64,000 nt of DNA from Axinella damicornis (GCA_963931865.1 OZ007510.1:6177399-6241398); one strand, 5' to 3'. Shown: positions 11,490 through 24,329, counted from the stretch's first letter. Notes: generated from the letters alone by a model not told the origin. Numbers and translations: made by a program.

Positions 11490-14400
11490 AGTGAGGCCTA
11501 TTCAGGCCTGCTGCGCTTCCACTTCAACAATGGCCATGAGAGGGTGTCAGAAAACATCCAAGTGAGGAGCAGCACCTCGGCGTTGGAGCTTGTTCCTGAG
11601 CTATTACAGCGATTCCTTCCCGGGCTAGGCGGCACCGAGGTTCCAACTACACACCACAGCTACATTGCCCTCATGCAAGGAGAAAGTGAGTATCTATCTA
11701 CCTGGCTGGGCTGAATTAATTAAAGAATGGACTATTTTTGTTATGATGGTATACCCCTATCTGTGGTTCCAGAAATACACAGCAAAATGTATGCAGAAAC
11801 ATGATACATGTTTGCATGTTTATAACAGTACAGGGTAGGGTAGTCACTGTGCATGTCAGTCTGTGGACAAAATTTAGCCATGCAATTAGAGTTGTCTTTC
11901 ACTCACATACTGTAGTCGCGCGTTATTAGGCGCAGCTCACTTATAGGCGTATATTCGCTGTTAGGCGCAGGTTCAACTCTTGTCCCAGGTACTCGCTGTT
12001 AAGCGCTGCAGTCTTCTTTCAGAAACTCTACCATTTTCAATCCTACAGAGTGGAAAAAAAGCTATAATTCGAATTGAAGTGCACTTCCTATGTCATTCGT
12101 TATTAGGCGCGTCTCGCTTATAGGCACATATTTCCTTCCTAATAACGCGCGACTACGGTATAGCATTTCTTGGCTTGATAGATGGCAAGCAGATTTCAAC
12201 GAAGCGGAATGAGTGTGTCCTTAAAGCAAGGCGATGCAGCTAGTGTAAGCATGCTCACGCTGTGCTGCTTGTACCTGCGTATGTTTCATGTACGCAGTAA
12301 GAGCCTGATGATTGTGCTAGTAAGAGATGATGTGTGTGTGTGTGAGGTGATGGTGATGAGTTTATTTGTGAGGGGTGATGAGTGTGTTTTTGAGGAGTGA
12401 TAAGTGAGTTTGGGATGGGTGATGAGTTTTTGTGAGGTGATGAGTGTGTTTGTGAGGGGTGATGAGTGGGGTGATGTGTGTGAGGTGATGAGTGTGTTTG
12501 TAAGAGGTGATGAGTTTGTATGTGAGTATATATGTTTATTAGGGGTTTAGGAGTACGGGGGGGGGGGGGGGGGGAGGGTATTCGTCCCACTTGCTTCTCT
12601 GGTGCCCTATTACGTATGCAAGGCAACTCATGCTTCCCTACTTTGCTTGCCACGAGATGATTTCGTCCCCGTCCAATATTTGTACAGCAAATTAGAGTTT
12701 TGTCATGCCTGATGGCGGTAACGGTGGAGGGCTCTTGTAGCAAAGCTGGTAACATTGTCCAGGATTTGCTAAAAATGAACAGTAGTACCAATTTGACACT
12801 CTCTGCTGTAATTCAAGAAACTGAGAGTATGCTTTAGCAGCTGTTACAAGTCCATGTTTGTGTAATGTGTACCTACACCATAGGATCACATTGATGGGAA
12901 TGAATGAGATTAGGCCTGAGCCAGTGGTGGTGCCAGCACTAGTAGACTCCAGTTGCTGCCCTCATTGCCGCTGTCCAAGTTGACAGCTATGGGATGAAAC
13001 GGCCGGCGATGTCTTCAGTGTAGTTCTTCTGTCCTTACACATGCGACAAGTGAAGTGCTACGTAGGCAGAGTCAAGATTAGCATACATACCCAAAAGCGA
13101 TTGTAATTGCATACCTCAGAGCATGTTAATATTCCAATCCAGCAATTAGGATTAGGGACACCACCCTCATAGTCCCTCCATTTATTACTGATTGATGAAA
13201 TTTATGTTACATTTCTTGTCACCCCCCACCCACCCCCCTCTAGTGGAGAGAGAGTTAGACATCGATGAAAGACCTCTCCAAATCGCACTGGATTGTTCAA
13301 CCCAAGGACTTGCTTCCCCCAAGTTTGTGTTCAAAACCACTTTAGCCAAGCATTTTGACAATGGGTCCACATCACACCACGCGGAGAGATTCACATCGTA
13401 CGTAGGGTCCCTTACGGCTGGTTCTGTGGCTCAGTCTGGACCCTCAGAGGGAGGTGAATCACCAAGATTGGTAAAGAGGCTGTCCACCAACTTGGAGGCT
13501 GACAGTGTTGGTAGCGAAATGAGCTTATCTTCAGAAAAAAGTGGCCATTCTATGCGAAAGTCGACATCGTCACTCCCAAAACAGGCTCTCTCGCACACAC
13601 TGTCAAACCATGAGACCTCACTAACACCTACACCAACACACGCAGTAACAGTACAAGACTATGCTAGCCCCAGCAGCAGCCGAAAGTCCAGCCGCCCCAA
13701 ATTCGTAATGAGCAGTTTCATTACAAGATCACTTAGGGTCAGGAAGAAGTCCAAACGAACCCCCACTCCTGCAGAAGAGACACCTCCACCGCGAAGCGAG
13801 GAAATGGAGCCGAAAACAAATTCCTTTTCTAGCCTGGTTTCTCCACTACCAGTTGAAAGACGGTTCACCATGAGCACCGTAATGCACATCTACTACACGA
13901 ACGCTAATGCGGCTCAGCTCTACAAGAGCGTTCTTGTATCAGAAAAGGCAACCACGAAGGATGTGATAGCGCAAGCGCTGGAGAGATACAATCTCAAGTT
14001 CAGTGATCCGAATGATTTCAGTCTGTATGAGGTCGTAGGGAGATGGCAGGATGTATCTCAAACCCTCCCCGGTCAGCAGATCCAGCTCAACACGAGAACG
14101 CTTGGGAGAGGTGCTCCCATGCACACGATCAGCAGCCCCGGTATGCGTCGCCGGATGTCAGTGGAGGAATTTGTGGTGTGCTACACAAGAGAATTAGACC
14201 CCACGGAAATCCCATATAATGCACAGTTCTACCTAATGTCACAGGAGGGGTTTACTAGACGATTTGATCTTCGATCGAAAACGCAGTCACGCCCAGGAAG
14301 AGAAAATATCCGCAAAGCAGCCGAAACAACAAGAAACAGGTCCATTGCAAGTGAAACACTCTTTGAGATCCCTTCAGATTCTGCACTCTGCATCTTTGGT

Positions 14401-17114
14401 GAAACAGCTCACAGGAAGCGAGCCGGAAGAAGGAACCGTGTTACTCAATCCTTCCCAGAAAATGCCGACATCACCATTTTGCATTCGGATACAAGTGGGG
14501 AAGGTGAAACCCAGCCCACAGAGGAAGTGGAGGAAAGAGAGGGGGAGGGAGGGAGTGGAAGGGTTGCCAGCCCCGAGATTCCGATCACTATGAACCCCAT
14601 CAATCCACCAGATTTCTCTGTTCTACGTTGCTCTTCTCCGGATAGTGGAGTGGGCTTCCACAAGGACCAGAGCCATCCTGACTCAGCAAAGGCATCCATC
14701 AGCTCAGAGCAAAATGCGGCGGCAGCAGCCACCACACCCACAACCAGTTCTTGCACTCTTTATTCTGCCGATCTCACTTCAGCATTTTTGCTTAGCCTCC
14801 GACTTCACAGCCCCGAAAAGGAATTCCTGGTCCACAAAATGGTGAGCAATAGAACTCAGCTAGTTTCAAGTTCCTCGTCAACAAATCCATTGGAAGATTC
14901 AACGAATGTTGTTTTGTATCATCCGGAGTTTGCACACTGCAGTGATCCCATCTGCTGTGTCTGCAGGCAGCCTACTAAAAGTGACACCACTGAGACAAAT
15001 AGCTGCGAGTCTGAATACACCATAGAAATAACAGATGATCGTCCTGCGTCGGTTCTGTTGAATGGCCGGTCTGTAGCCTACTCGGCCAGACTTTGTCATG
15101 GTGATTTGCTATTCGTTGGCAGCACTTACTTGTTCATGTTTCAGGACTATGCATCTATTAGCAATGGCTGCGTTCCTGAATACAACTGGAGACCCCACCC
15201 TGTCCTAAGTGAAAGGACGAGTGACGAGCGATTGAGTGATTGCACAACACCTAATGGAGTGATGCCTGCTAGCCAAGTGCCTGTTGGCAATCTCAGTTCA
15301 GCTGAAACGCTTCTCAGCTATAAGTCTGGGTCCAGTGGGTCAGATATAAGCGTAGTTGTTCAGGATGCCGAGTCAAATATCGTGACAGTCCTTGAGCCTT
15401 CCAACCTACAGAATGGACTCAGCAGTGCTCACCAGGAGGGGATTGAATCTAACCAGAGCCGAAAAGAAGTTCATTCAAGCAGCCGGCCCACAGCTGTTGT
15501 GGAACACTCTCCCAGTGCAAAGTCAGCTGTGCATATTCGCACACATGCACACAGCCTCTCCTTGGACAGCAATCCTGATGTCTTTGAACCAGATCACCTG
15601 TTCACCGCGAAGATGACTTCAACTCCCCTAAACCCGTCCACAAAATCTGCTTCATCGATGACCGAAGGTCAAAGGAATTCGACCAGAAGCATCAGAGCTA
15701 GCTCATCTTCATCCAGTATTCCAAGTGATCGGAAACTGATGTTCTCTTTTCACCCAAACGAAGTGGATGAGCTACTGAGCAACCTCATCAGCAGGCAAGA
15801 CCCTCAGCTCACTAGCTGCAAGCTGGCTCCTGCCTACATCCTGGCCATGTGTGTGGAGTACAGCCTGAGGTGTGATGGCCCACTCAACACCGGGAAGTTC
15901 GTGAAGAAGATTGTCAACCACATCCAGGAGGTGGTCTGGGTGAGTGAATTTCAACCACTGGCATACCTTTAGTTTAGTTTACTACTACATTGATGACTTT
16001 CTGAGTGGATGGGCGCTCTTTCGAGGGTGTGTGCTCTTTCGTGATAGTACGGTGACCTATGTTTAGTGAGGGGTCCATACACTGTACTTGCATGTATTTA
16101 TGCAGGCCTGTGGTGCCCATGAGCTTGACTACAGTGCAAGGAACAGGAACGTGAATGTCATTAACTAATTCCTGGGCCGCCTTTCTGGCATCACCATTCA
16201 CTAATAGCCATATTGTGTCTAAATGCAAGAATTTGAAATATTTGGGCAACAAAAGCGCCAATGACTGTCTTACGACATCCATTCTGTTCCATTGCAGGAG
16301 TGCACTACAAAAGTGACAGAATGGCAGCCGGACTCTGCAGTGTAAGTGGTGCAAACAAAAAGTCCAGTGTATTGTGGAGATTGTCCATTGAATCACATAA
16401 GGAGATGGTTATAGTACTATTGACATCTGATGCGTCCCATCACCTCCTCCCCTCCACCCCAGTGCCCAGAAGCCCCTCTCTCAACTCCAAAATCTCCTTC
16501 CCCTCCTGCACCCGGTTCTCTTCTGGCTGGCCAACTCCTTGGAGTTCTACCAGTTCCTCACAGCCTCCTGCGACCCTCTTGACTTCCCCACCCCTTCTCC
16601 CACGATGGAGGGCACTGCAGAGGAACGGAAGGAGGAGGACCCCCTCTCCACACTACACAGTGTACTGGTGTACACCTTCCAGCAGGCCTTCTACTCCATC
16701 AGCAAGGTGCTTTAGTGGATGCAATTTAGCCGTGATGTTTTGAATTGTGGAAAGTATGTGATAGCAAATCTGTAAGTAGAGGCCTCCAACAGCTCGAACT
16801 TAAGTGTATGAACAACTACGTATGTATATATTTATCCTCTTTCTCACATACTGACATATACATGTGCACATGTATACACATACACATAAACATAAACATT
16901 CCCCCCCCCCCCCCCCCCCCCCCCCCTCCACACACCCTCACACGTGCATACACACAGGTACTGTACCATTCCCTACCTGTGATGCTGGAGAGCTGTGGAG
17001 AGGACAAACTTGCTCTCCATGGTAACCAGAATATTGTGATAGACCAGGCTGTGGAGTTCCTTCAAGCTGTACTGGATTTGCTTACCGATCTCCATGTGCA
17101 CCTGGGGGTACGTA

Positions 17115-17212
<98 letters not shown>

Positions 17213-17432
17213 CGTGCGTGCGTGTGCGTGTGCGTGTGTGTATGCAGAGTAATGTCCAACAATCATTAGAGCAACCAGCACTATCGATTTTGTCGCTTAT
17301 CAATAATTGTAAGTTGTGTATTACATACAGCTATTTAGAGCAGCGTGCTTACAATGTGCTTGAGGACATGCTCATGGCTACATCACCCACAAACATCATC
17401 TGCACTACCACTGTGCATAATTGCCCCCCTCC

Positions 17433-17463
<31 letters not shown>

Positions 17464-20113
17464 ACACACACAACATGCTCACACAGGTGGTTGCTCAGTT
17501 CTATGCCAATATTTTCTTTTTCATCAATGCGGCCATGTTCAATGGCCTGGTGGACCAGGGTGGGGAGCTGATGCTCTTCCAACACACTAGCGGCACTGCT
17601 CTGAGGGCCAACCTTAACCTGCTGGAAGGGTGGGCTTGTCAGGTGGGGTTCAAGGATGCTGTGCTGCACTACCTTGCCAAGTTTTCCAGCACTGTCGACC
17701 TTCTGGCCACTCCTGCCGAGGAACTACTACAGGTATGTAAGGGCTTTGTGTGTGTGTGGGTGTGTGTGCCCTATTTTATGTACACTCTCCACTGCACATT
17801 ATCACCAACTTCCAGCTGAACTGGTCGCAGTTGTGCGATGAGTTCCCAGTACTCCACCAAGCACAGCTGCACTACCTGCTCAGCAACTACCTCCTGCCGC
17901 CCACCACTGAGCTCATTCCAAAACACTGGACCCCGTCCCAGGAGGATGCCCTGCTTGCACTTGATGCCAGTTAGTAACAAAGCTGTACATACGGTGTTTA
18001 GTGCACAACATTACATTCACTTTTTCCTCCAGCTGCAGTGCAAGAATCATTTGAAGGTCATCCTGGCTTCCAGCTACCCACTGACGGGTATGTCCTCGAC
18101 CTCAACAGGCCTTCTCCTGAACCTGAAAAGTTCCAGATCTGCATCGAAACGCTGAGGAGGACCCTCAAGAAACCAAAGAGTGGGTGGTATAATCTGTGTG
18201 CCTTTCTCACATTAATTTGTTCCAACCTTGCATGTTGTGCATGTTCCTGACCTGTGTCCATAGCAACAAAGGAGCTTGTTGATGCTGGTTTGTAAGCATT
18301 CCCCATTTATCTTTGTGTGTCCTTCTTGGACAGTGAGTGTTAATAAATAATACTTGTTTTCCCTCTTTCTCCACTTATGCTTTCTACCAACTACTTTCAA
18401 ATGGACTGCAGGAAGGTGAGCTACGAGCTACTAGTGCTTTGATATTGATTGCGCATATACATGTACCCTCCACTTCCATTACACACATGCACAACCGCTC
18501 TCCTCACATAATGCACACCACACCCTCTACAGTGTCGACATTGTTCCAGTGGTGGAGAGCCGACCCAGTGCTTCCATCCCAATGCTCATAACTGAGATCA
18601 TTGACGACCATCGTACCCCTCCTGCAAGGAGAAAAGGAAGCGAAACGGAATCCACAATCAACAGCTTGCAGTCACACGAGACCCTTCTTGATAGCTCAAC
18701 AGAGTCACCCTTTCACAGTCGCAGAGGTATCGGCAGCAACACAGAATCACAAGAAGACCTTCTGGAGGATGTCAGAAACCAAAAGAACCTCAAAGAAATG
18801 CTAAAGTACCGGGAGCTCTCAAAAGCTAGTGTGGCAAACATCATCAATTCCTATGAACTCAGAGGTGTTGAGGAGAAAACTCTTCCTGGGCTGAGAGTTG
18901 AAACCAATGGGATCTCTGCGCCGGTGATCAAAGAGAGATTGGAAAGGGTGCACTCAACAGTCGCCCCCCACTCATACACTGCACCAGAAAAGCTGGTTTT
19001 GCATGCCAAAGAGTCGGATATGGGCAACGATTCTGCTGTTCATGAAGAGTGGATGAAGATACACTTTCCAGCTGGTTCCAAATCTGTTACAGTTCCTCGG
19101 GGGGACAAGGGCTTTGGGATCATAATGACGGAAGGAAAGGTGGGTGTGGCTTATGTGTGCGTGTATGCCATTCTTAGTGTGCACTCTTATGCTGGTGACA
19201 TTGAAAAAGGATAATGTCGCTTGTGGATCCCATTTTGTGCAGGCCATAAGACATTCAAGTGTTCTAATACGAGTGCTGTGTTACGTATCTTCCTCAGGAC
19301 CCAAGGACAGGAGACTCTGCAGTCTTCATCCAGAGAGTGTTAACTGGAAGCACTGCAGCAAAGGTTAGCATATAATATGTCTGACTGACTGATGCAGCTA
19401 TGTATGTCTTATCTGGTCAGAGAATATTGATGCTAAGGAGTAGCTTTCACAAAATCTTATAGATAAACATTTTGCTCTTTCTTTGCAGTCCAAAGCGGTG
19501 ACCAATGGAGATAGAATACTGGCTATTGATGGGCAGATCCTGCATGGGGCAGAGTTTCTCATGTAAGCTATGGGGTAACTTTTTGGACATATTGTGTGTC
19601 CACTCTATCCCTATACATAGCGTCTACCATAGCATGTTATCGGATCAGTTATCGGTATGCCATCTGCCACTAGCAATTATCGAATATCGGCAAATCACTT
19701 ATCGGTACATCCCTATCTATTGTCCCTCCCACTGAGCATCTGACTACCGTTACTCATAGAGAGAAATCGTAAGGTGATCGGCAAAAACTTTGCTCAAATA
19801 AAATGTTACCCACTTTGGCGGAATCACAACTTCATTGCAATCACAGGGGTCTATATTATCTGGCAAAATTAATGGTAAGCAAACCTGCTTCAAGGCTCAC
19901 CTCCTCTAAATCCACTCATCATACTTTGTCGCAGAAATGTACAACCAACGAGTCTTTAATTTTATACATGACGATGATATATTATTCCCTCCACATCTTA
20001 CCCCCTCTCTGTGCAGAGCTGAGAAGTACATGAAAGAAGCAGAGGATGATGTGTCACTAGTCATTGCACCCATCCCCTTCAGAGCAAACTTGGCATTGCA
20101 GCATCCGTTACCG
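11490..20113 (+). CDS. Afadin (Ras/Rap-binding junction scaffold), 5' partial
   Basis: Afadin links nectin-type adhesion proteins and Rap/Ras signalling to actin at cell junctions. Exons consistent in phase are 11490-11685, 13244-15939, 16298-16341, 16463-16706, 16958-17107, 17487-17732, 17816-17969, 18033-18183, 18533-19139, 19298-19363, 19489-19562 and 20017-20113. Domain order: RA1 (11490-13350, with ELDIDERPL across the first junction), RA2 (about 13870-14280), FHA-like (about 14900-15165), DIL (about 15730-18150, including VLFWLANSLEF and FFFINAAMFNGLV), and PDZ (about 19080-20070, carboxylate loop KGFGI). Two RA domains separate it from Radil, which has one. The first exon was not found. 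The 3' end is unsettled: a possible 17-nt exon (20149-20165) could lead to a terminal exon ending near 20462. The 18183 donor (GTGGTA) and 16706 donor (GTGCTT) are weak. The C-terminal actin-binding tail of vertebrate afadin was not seen. Confidence 0.88.
11910..12158. mobile_element. MITE with TA target duplication (copy 1)
   Basis: Inverted ends are CTGTAGTCGCGCGTTATTAGG on the left and the reverse of CTAATAACGCGCGACTACGG on the right, flanked by TA. It lies in the first identified afadin intron. Inside are GTTAGGCGC/TTATAGGCG-type repeats. Termini resemble the elements at 40418 and 59769. Confidence 0.75.
12325..12574. repeat. GTGATGAG minisatellite and poly-G tract in an afadin intron
   Basis: Irregular repeats of GTGATGAGTGTGTTTGTGAGGG span about 12325-12530, followed by an 18-nt G run (12557-12574). 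On the opposite strand these give a low-complexity His/Thr/Ser frame that is not a gene. Confidence 0.85.
16901..16926. repeat. Poly-C tract before an afadin splice acceptor
   Basis: A run of 26 C lies about 30 nt upstream of the exon at 16958, apparently serving as part of the pyrimidine tract. Confidence 0.85.
17118..17250. repeat. GT microsatellite directly after an afadin donor
   Basis: About 130 bp of (GT)n with GC interruptions starts about ten bases after the donor GTACGT at 17108. Long CA/GT frames across it are artefacts. Confidence 0.95.
17424..17471. repeat. Poly-C and CA microsatellite before an afadin acceptor
   Basis: C5-6, T, C19, then (CA)n lie just upstream of the exon at 17487. 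Confidence 0.9.
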
Positions 20114-20699
20114 GTATTATACACACAAACTTAATGCCACACTGCCAGTCTTCATCAAGTTTAATGTAAGCTTCACAAATTCACTTAATCTTGTAGGATC
20201 ACTTCTCTCTCTATTCTCACAATATTATCTTTCTTCATCCTCCATTGATCTGCTAATTCCTCCTTTGGTCTCATAGAGGTACTAAGCCTTGTAAAGCTGT
20301 CAAGGAAGTTTCCAACTCCCACTCATTTTCTATACCTCAATGGTTGTATAATGTACAGTCAACTGCATGTCGGTGCTGTAAATATTCACTGCATAATTAT
20401 ATTTTATGTTCATTTTTGTTCGCATCTCTGCAATTTATAACCCATTTGGAACCTTGTTTATAATCAATCATCACAAATCTGCACATACTCTACAGCTAAA
20501 TTAGATATAGTTGTGTCAATCTGGACGGAGGGCTTGAGGTGGAAAGCATGCAAGAACATAAACAACTGGAGCCCAACTATTGGAGAACAAGTATACTGTG
20601 CGCATATGAGAGTAGTGTAAAGAAATGTATGGAGATGTAGGGATAGCAGAACAGCAAAAAGTAAGAAAACAAGCGGGGATGATGGCATAAAACAGTTCA
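20114..20699. other. Afadin 3' region
   Basis: A possible short exon (20149-20165, followed by GTAAGC) and a terminal open stretch (20277-20462) could complete the afadin coding region, but neither has recognisable sequence. The rest looks like 3' UTR or spacer. Confidence 0.35.
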
Positions 20700-22510
20700 T
20701 GACTTCCTCCAGCTCCTCACACTCCCTCAGGACCTCCCACCTTCAGCTTTCTCACCAATACCCTACATCTCATTGTTGCCAACTCCAAAGCTGTAATAGG
20801 GGCTATGTTTGACGGCGGAAGTGCTTCAGCCACTTCAAGATTCTCTTTGCCAGCTCAGCCTGAAACTTCTCAAACATTGCTAAGAGTCTCACCAAACTAT
20901 TTAACAAATCTCTAAGAAGTGGGAAGTTTCCCTCTGACTGGAAAGTTGCTCGAGTAGTTCCAATTCCGAAGGGAGGTGACCTTGAAAACCCAGCCAACTA
21001 CAGACCTATATCAATTTTACCTATCCTAAGCAAACTCCTCGAGAAACACCTGCACGACCTCTTGTCTCATCACTTGAAAATTTCCTCGCCATTGTCAGAA
21101 CACCAATGGGGCTTTACCTCAGGGAAATCCACGACCTCAGCTCTCATCTCATATGCACACGATTGCCGGAAGCACTTGATTGTGGGAACGAGTTGTGCTC
21201 AGTGTTTTTCGACCTGAGCAAAGCATTTGATACTGTCCCCCATCAGCCTCTTCTTTCCAAACTTTTCCAACTCCAAGTCGATCCTTTCCTCATAAGATGG
21301 GATACTTATATAGTAACTACCTATCCGATAGAACACAGTCAGTTGTACTAGGAGGTGTTCAATCTAACCCTCTACCTGTAGTCTCTGGTGTGCCGCAGGG
21401 ATCTGGGCCACTGCTCTTCTTGATATATGTCGATGGTGTCTCAGCCTCTGTAACAGACAGCAAGATCACCATATTTGCCGACAACATTGCTCTCTATAAA
21501 ATCATTAGAAATCCTAGAGACTACACCCTGTTGCAAGGAGACATTACATCAGTATGCAGTTGGATAGCAGACAATCACCTTGTTCTGAATATTTTGAAAT
21601 GCTGGTCTTTTCTAGAAAACATCACCCAACCCTTCCAAATGCCCCGCTCTGTGCTGGAGATTCACACGCTCTCAACAAAAGAGATCATTACAAATACCTT
21701 GGGGTCAACTTCTCATCAGATCTTACCTGGTCCTACCACATCAATACAATTTGCAAGAAAACTCGAAAACTAATAGGACTATTATACAGGAACTTTTATC
21801 AATTCTCGAACCCCTCAACACTTTGAAACTATACAAATCTCTGATTTGTCCTCATATGGAGTATGCCTGGCAACATGGGACCCTCATCTTGAGAAAGACA
21901 TCAAGTTGATAGAGGATGTACAGAAGTTTGCTCTGAGAGTTTGTACAAAATCATGGATCTCAAATTATGAGTCTCTTCTCAGCTATTGCCACGTACCTAC
22001 CTTAACCAACAGAAGAAAGGTCCTAAAGCTCTGTTCTGTTTATTGTTTAACATCATGACTGGCAGGGTTGTCTACCCAAACAAACCTTTTGAAAGGACAA
22101 TTGCCCACTATCCCAATCGACATGCTAACGCCACCCAGCTGTCAGTACCTTTTGCAAGAACAAACAATTTTAAAAACTCCTACTTTCCCTCGACCACTGC
22201 CCTATGGAACTCTCTAAATTTTGACACCAGCTGCATCAACTCCTTGACATCATTCAAACATGCGCTTTTCAAAGAGCTTGAACCGCCTGACTCTTGACTC
22301 TTGACTCCTGTCTTCCTAAATAACTCCTGCTATTGTCTGTGCTTATGCATTCCACAATAGTTATGTATGCATACATAACTATTGTGTAGTGTTTTGTCTG
22401 GTCTTTGTACAGGGTCCAAGATTAATATTAGCTCTCTTATATATGTAGCTATCTTCTTGTGACCTTCGCTGTTGCATAAACCTGTTTCCATTAAAAAAAA
22501 TTAAAAAAAG
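20700..22510 (+). pseudogene. Decayed non-LTR retrotransposon reverse transcriptase (CR1/jockey-like)
   Basis: Conceptual translation in shifting frames gives the usual order of RT motifs: WKVARVVPIPKGG and NYRPISILPILSKLLEK (about 20940-21060), FDLSKAFDTVPH (about 21210-21245), a damaged PQGS motif (about 21395) missing two residues, FADN in place of (F/Y)ADD (about 21475), and the C-terminal thumb region ending in TTALWNSL and SFKHALFKEL (about 22195-22285). Frame changes near 21190, 21310, 21590, 21800 and 22040 and the Asp-to-Asn change in the catalytic motif show that it is dead. A/T-rich TTAAAAAAA near 22490-22508 may be its 3' tail. No endonuclease domain was seen upstream, so it is 5' truncated. 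Confidence 0.9.
22353..22386. repeat. Perfect 34-bp palindrome
   Basis: CACAATAGTTATGTATG is followed immediately by its reverse complement. It lies in the 3' region of the dead retrotransposon and could be a cruciform site or a remnant of a nested foldback. Confidence 0.9.
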
Positions 22511-23332
22511 CATTTCCATAAGCCATCCGTCAGAATCCAATCCAATCACACCCGTACAACAGCACTGCATGGCATCACACATGCCTCCAGCACTGAACAA
22601 CAAGACATAGGGCTGAGGTCCCCTTGAATAACACCAATGCTTCCGTAATGAAAGAAAGCCCTCCGTGCCTTTTTGACCACCGCACATGCTGTTAGGAGAT
22701 CCCCCTCCCACGTACTAGCCCAGGCATTTCCCTACATCTCCAACTGGCAGAACAGAACATTGGTGACAATGGTCTATGAACAGAACCATCAACCCCTCGA
22801 ACTGTTCACGCATGCGAGCAGTTCCGTTTACATTCTCTGTATATAGTAAGTTGAAGTAACACGGACAAATATTCGGTAAAGTATACGACTCAAGCACCAT
22901 GCGAGGCCATGGTTTTACGGACGGCGATACGCCACTTCTGCCTTCCCAAAGTGGGCGAAGCACGATACAGACCCGGGAAAAATTCGACCAGGCCGTATGT
23001 AACCATACATTTATAACTGACAGCTTGTAGCTAGCTAGCTAGCTAGCTAGCTAGCTACGTGCTGTATTGCTGTCAGTTGTTCGTCCTCAGCGCCATTCCT
23101 GGCTTTCGGACCTTACCGAGGGCGTTGAACAGAGCTGCGTCTTGTAGATGTGTGTTTCAGTAAATTATGTACGGTCGACGTCGTGCAACAAAAAACAAAC
23201 AAAAACGCTCTGGTAGCCTTGGGGGGGAGGGGGGGGGGGGGGGGGGGTATGCGCAAACAGTGGATACATGTACCATGTACCAGGCGCTCTTCTCTCCAAT
23301 TACCGAGCGCCTGGGAACGAGGCAGAGGTACA
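22511..23332. other. Spacer with TAGC microsatellite and poly-G
   Basis: Unassigned sequence. Minus-strand frames of 82-110 codons (22379-22963) match no family I know. A (TAGC)n run lies at 23028-23057. G7, A, G19 lies at 23221-23247. A 60-bp hairpin-forming block (ACCAGGCGCTC...GAGCGCCTGGGAACGAGGC) at about 23276-23332 is repeated at about 23636-23690. Confidence 0.45.
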
Positions 23333-23700
23333 ATCCCATACACCCTAGGCCTATAGGCCCTCGTTCGCCTACGGACAGCTCTCTGTGCTTCATGATCAAC
23401 TGCTGCTCCCCGTTTGCATCCGCGCTTCAGCTGCTGCGCTCGCCGCTTGCGTCCGCTTCGGCTGCTGCTCCCCGATTGCGCCCGCTTCAACTGCTGCTCC
23501 CCCATTGCGTCCGATGCAACTGCAGCTCCCCGATTGCGTCCGCTTCGACTGCTGCTCCCCGCCAGCTGTTCTGGAAGATTCCAGCCCATGCCCAATGGCA
23601 ATGTTCTCTAACATTTTTCGCAAACAGTGATACCATGTACCAGGCGCTCTCTCCAATTACCGAGCGCCTGGGAACGAGGCAGAGGTACAAATCCTGTAGG
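23333..23700 (+). repeat. Minisatellite-bearing dispersed repeat (copy 2, partial)
   Basis: It contains the CTCGTTCGCCTACGGACAGC head, the 30-bp CTGCTGCTCCCCGATTGCGT units and the CTGGAAGATTCCAGCCCATG block. The TCACTAGTC tail is missing and replaced by a duplicate of the 60-bp hairpin block. Confidence 0.75.
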
Positions 23701-23715
23701 TACTTACCATAATGT

Positions 23716-24150
23716 CATGTGTAACAAGTAGCTTCGCTCGCTCAGCGACTTCCCCCGCCCCTCGTTCGCCTACGGACAGCTCTCTGTGCAGAGCTGCTGC
23801 TCGCCGCGCGATTAACTGCTGCTCCCCGTTTGCATCCGCGCTTCAGCTGCTGCTCGCCGCTTGCGTCCGCTTCAGCTGCTGCTCCCCGCGGGATTGCATC
23901 ATCCGCTTCAACTGCTGCTCCCCGTTTGCATCCGCACTTCAGCTGCTGCTCGCCGCTTGCGTCCGCTTCAGCTGCTGTTCTAGATTGCAACTGCTGCTCC
24001 CCGATTGCGTCCGCTTCGACTGCTGCTCCCCGCCAGCTGTTCTCGAACATTCTTCGCAGAGTGAGTCAGTAAATTGAAGTACGAAGGTCGCGTCGCGCGT
24101 CACTAGTCTAGTCCCGGCGTCCCACGAACATCCCACTTCCGTTATACACT
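23716..24150 (+). repeat. Minisatellite-bearing dispersed repeat (copy 3)
   Basis: A full-order copy: TGTAACAAGTAGCTTCGCTC head, CTACGGACAGC, the array of CTGCTGCTCCCCG units with GTTTGCATCCGC variants, TTCTCGAACATTCTTCGC, then the tail AGTACGAAGGTCGCG to CCCACTTCCGTTA. Confidence 0.8.
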
Positions 24151-24329
24151 AGGCTAAACGGAAACGTGAACGGAAACTGGAAACGAGACTACGGGCTCGA
24201 GCGCTCGTTTCCGTGTTTTCCAGTTTCCGCGTTTTCCGCGTTTCATCTTCGGGTTCCTACGTAGCGCGCGCCTCGCATGGTGCCTATATATTACATCGCT
24301 TGGCTGCACACAATATCGTGACAGGAAAA

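Noticed and set aside
12255..12791. 178-codon minus-strand frame rich in His, Pro and Ser
   Set aside because: It is composed largely of the GTGATGAG minisatellite and a poly-G tract inside an afadin intron.
17062..17303. Poly-His/Thr and Cys/Val frames
   Set aside because: Translations of a GT/CA microsatellite inside an afadin intron.
18409..18414. A 4-nt microexon (GAAG) in the afadin gene
   Set aside because: AG|GAAG|GTGAGC would also fit the phase, but using the donor after 18183 gives a simpler in-frame junction to 18533 with no microexon.
13192..20113. Radil/Rasip1 identity for the RA-FHA-DIL-PDZ gene
   Set aside because: A second, upstream RA domain (11490-13350) with the LDIDE(R/K)PL block was found. 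Two RA domains fit afadin; Radil has one.
23381..24050. CRISPR-like array
   Set aside because: The about 30-bp units are contiguous and diverged with no unique spacers. This is an animal minisatellite.
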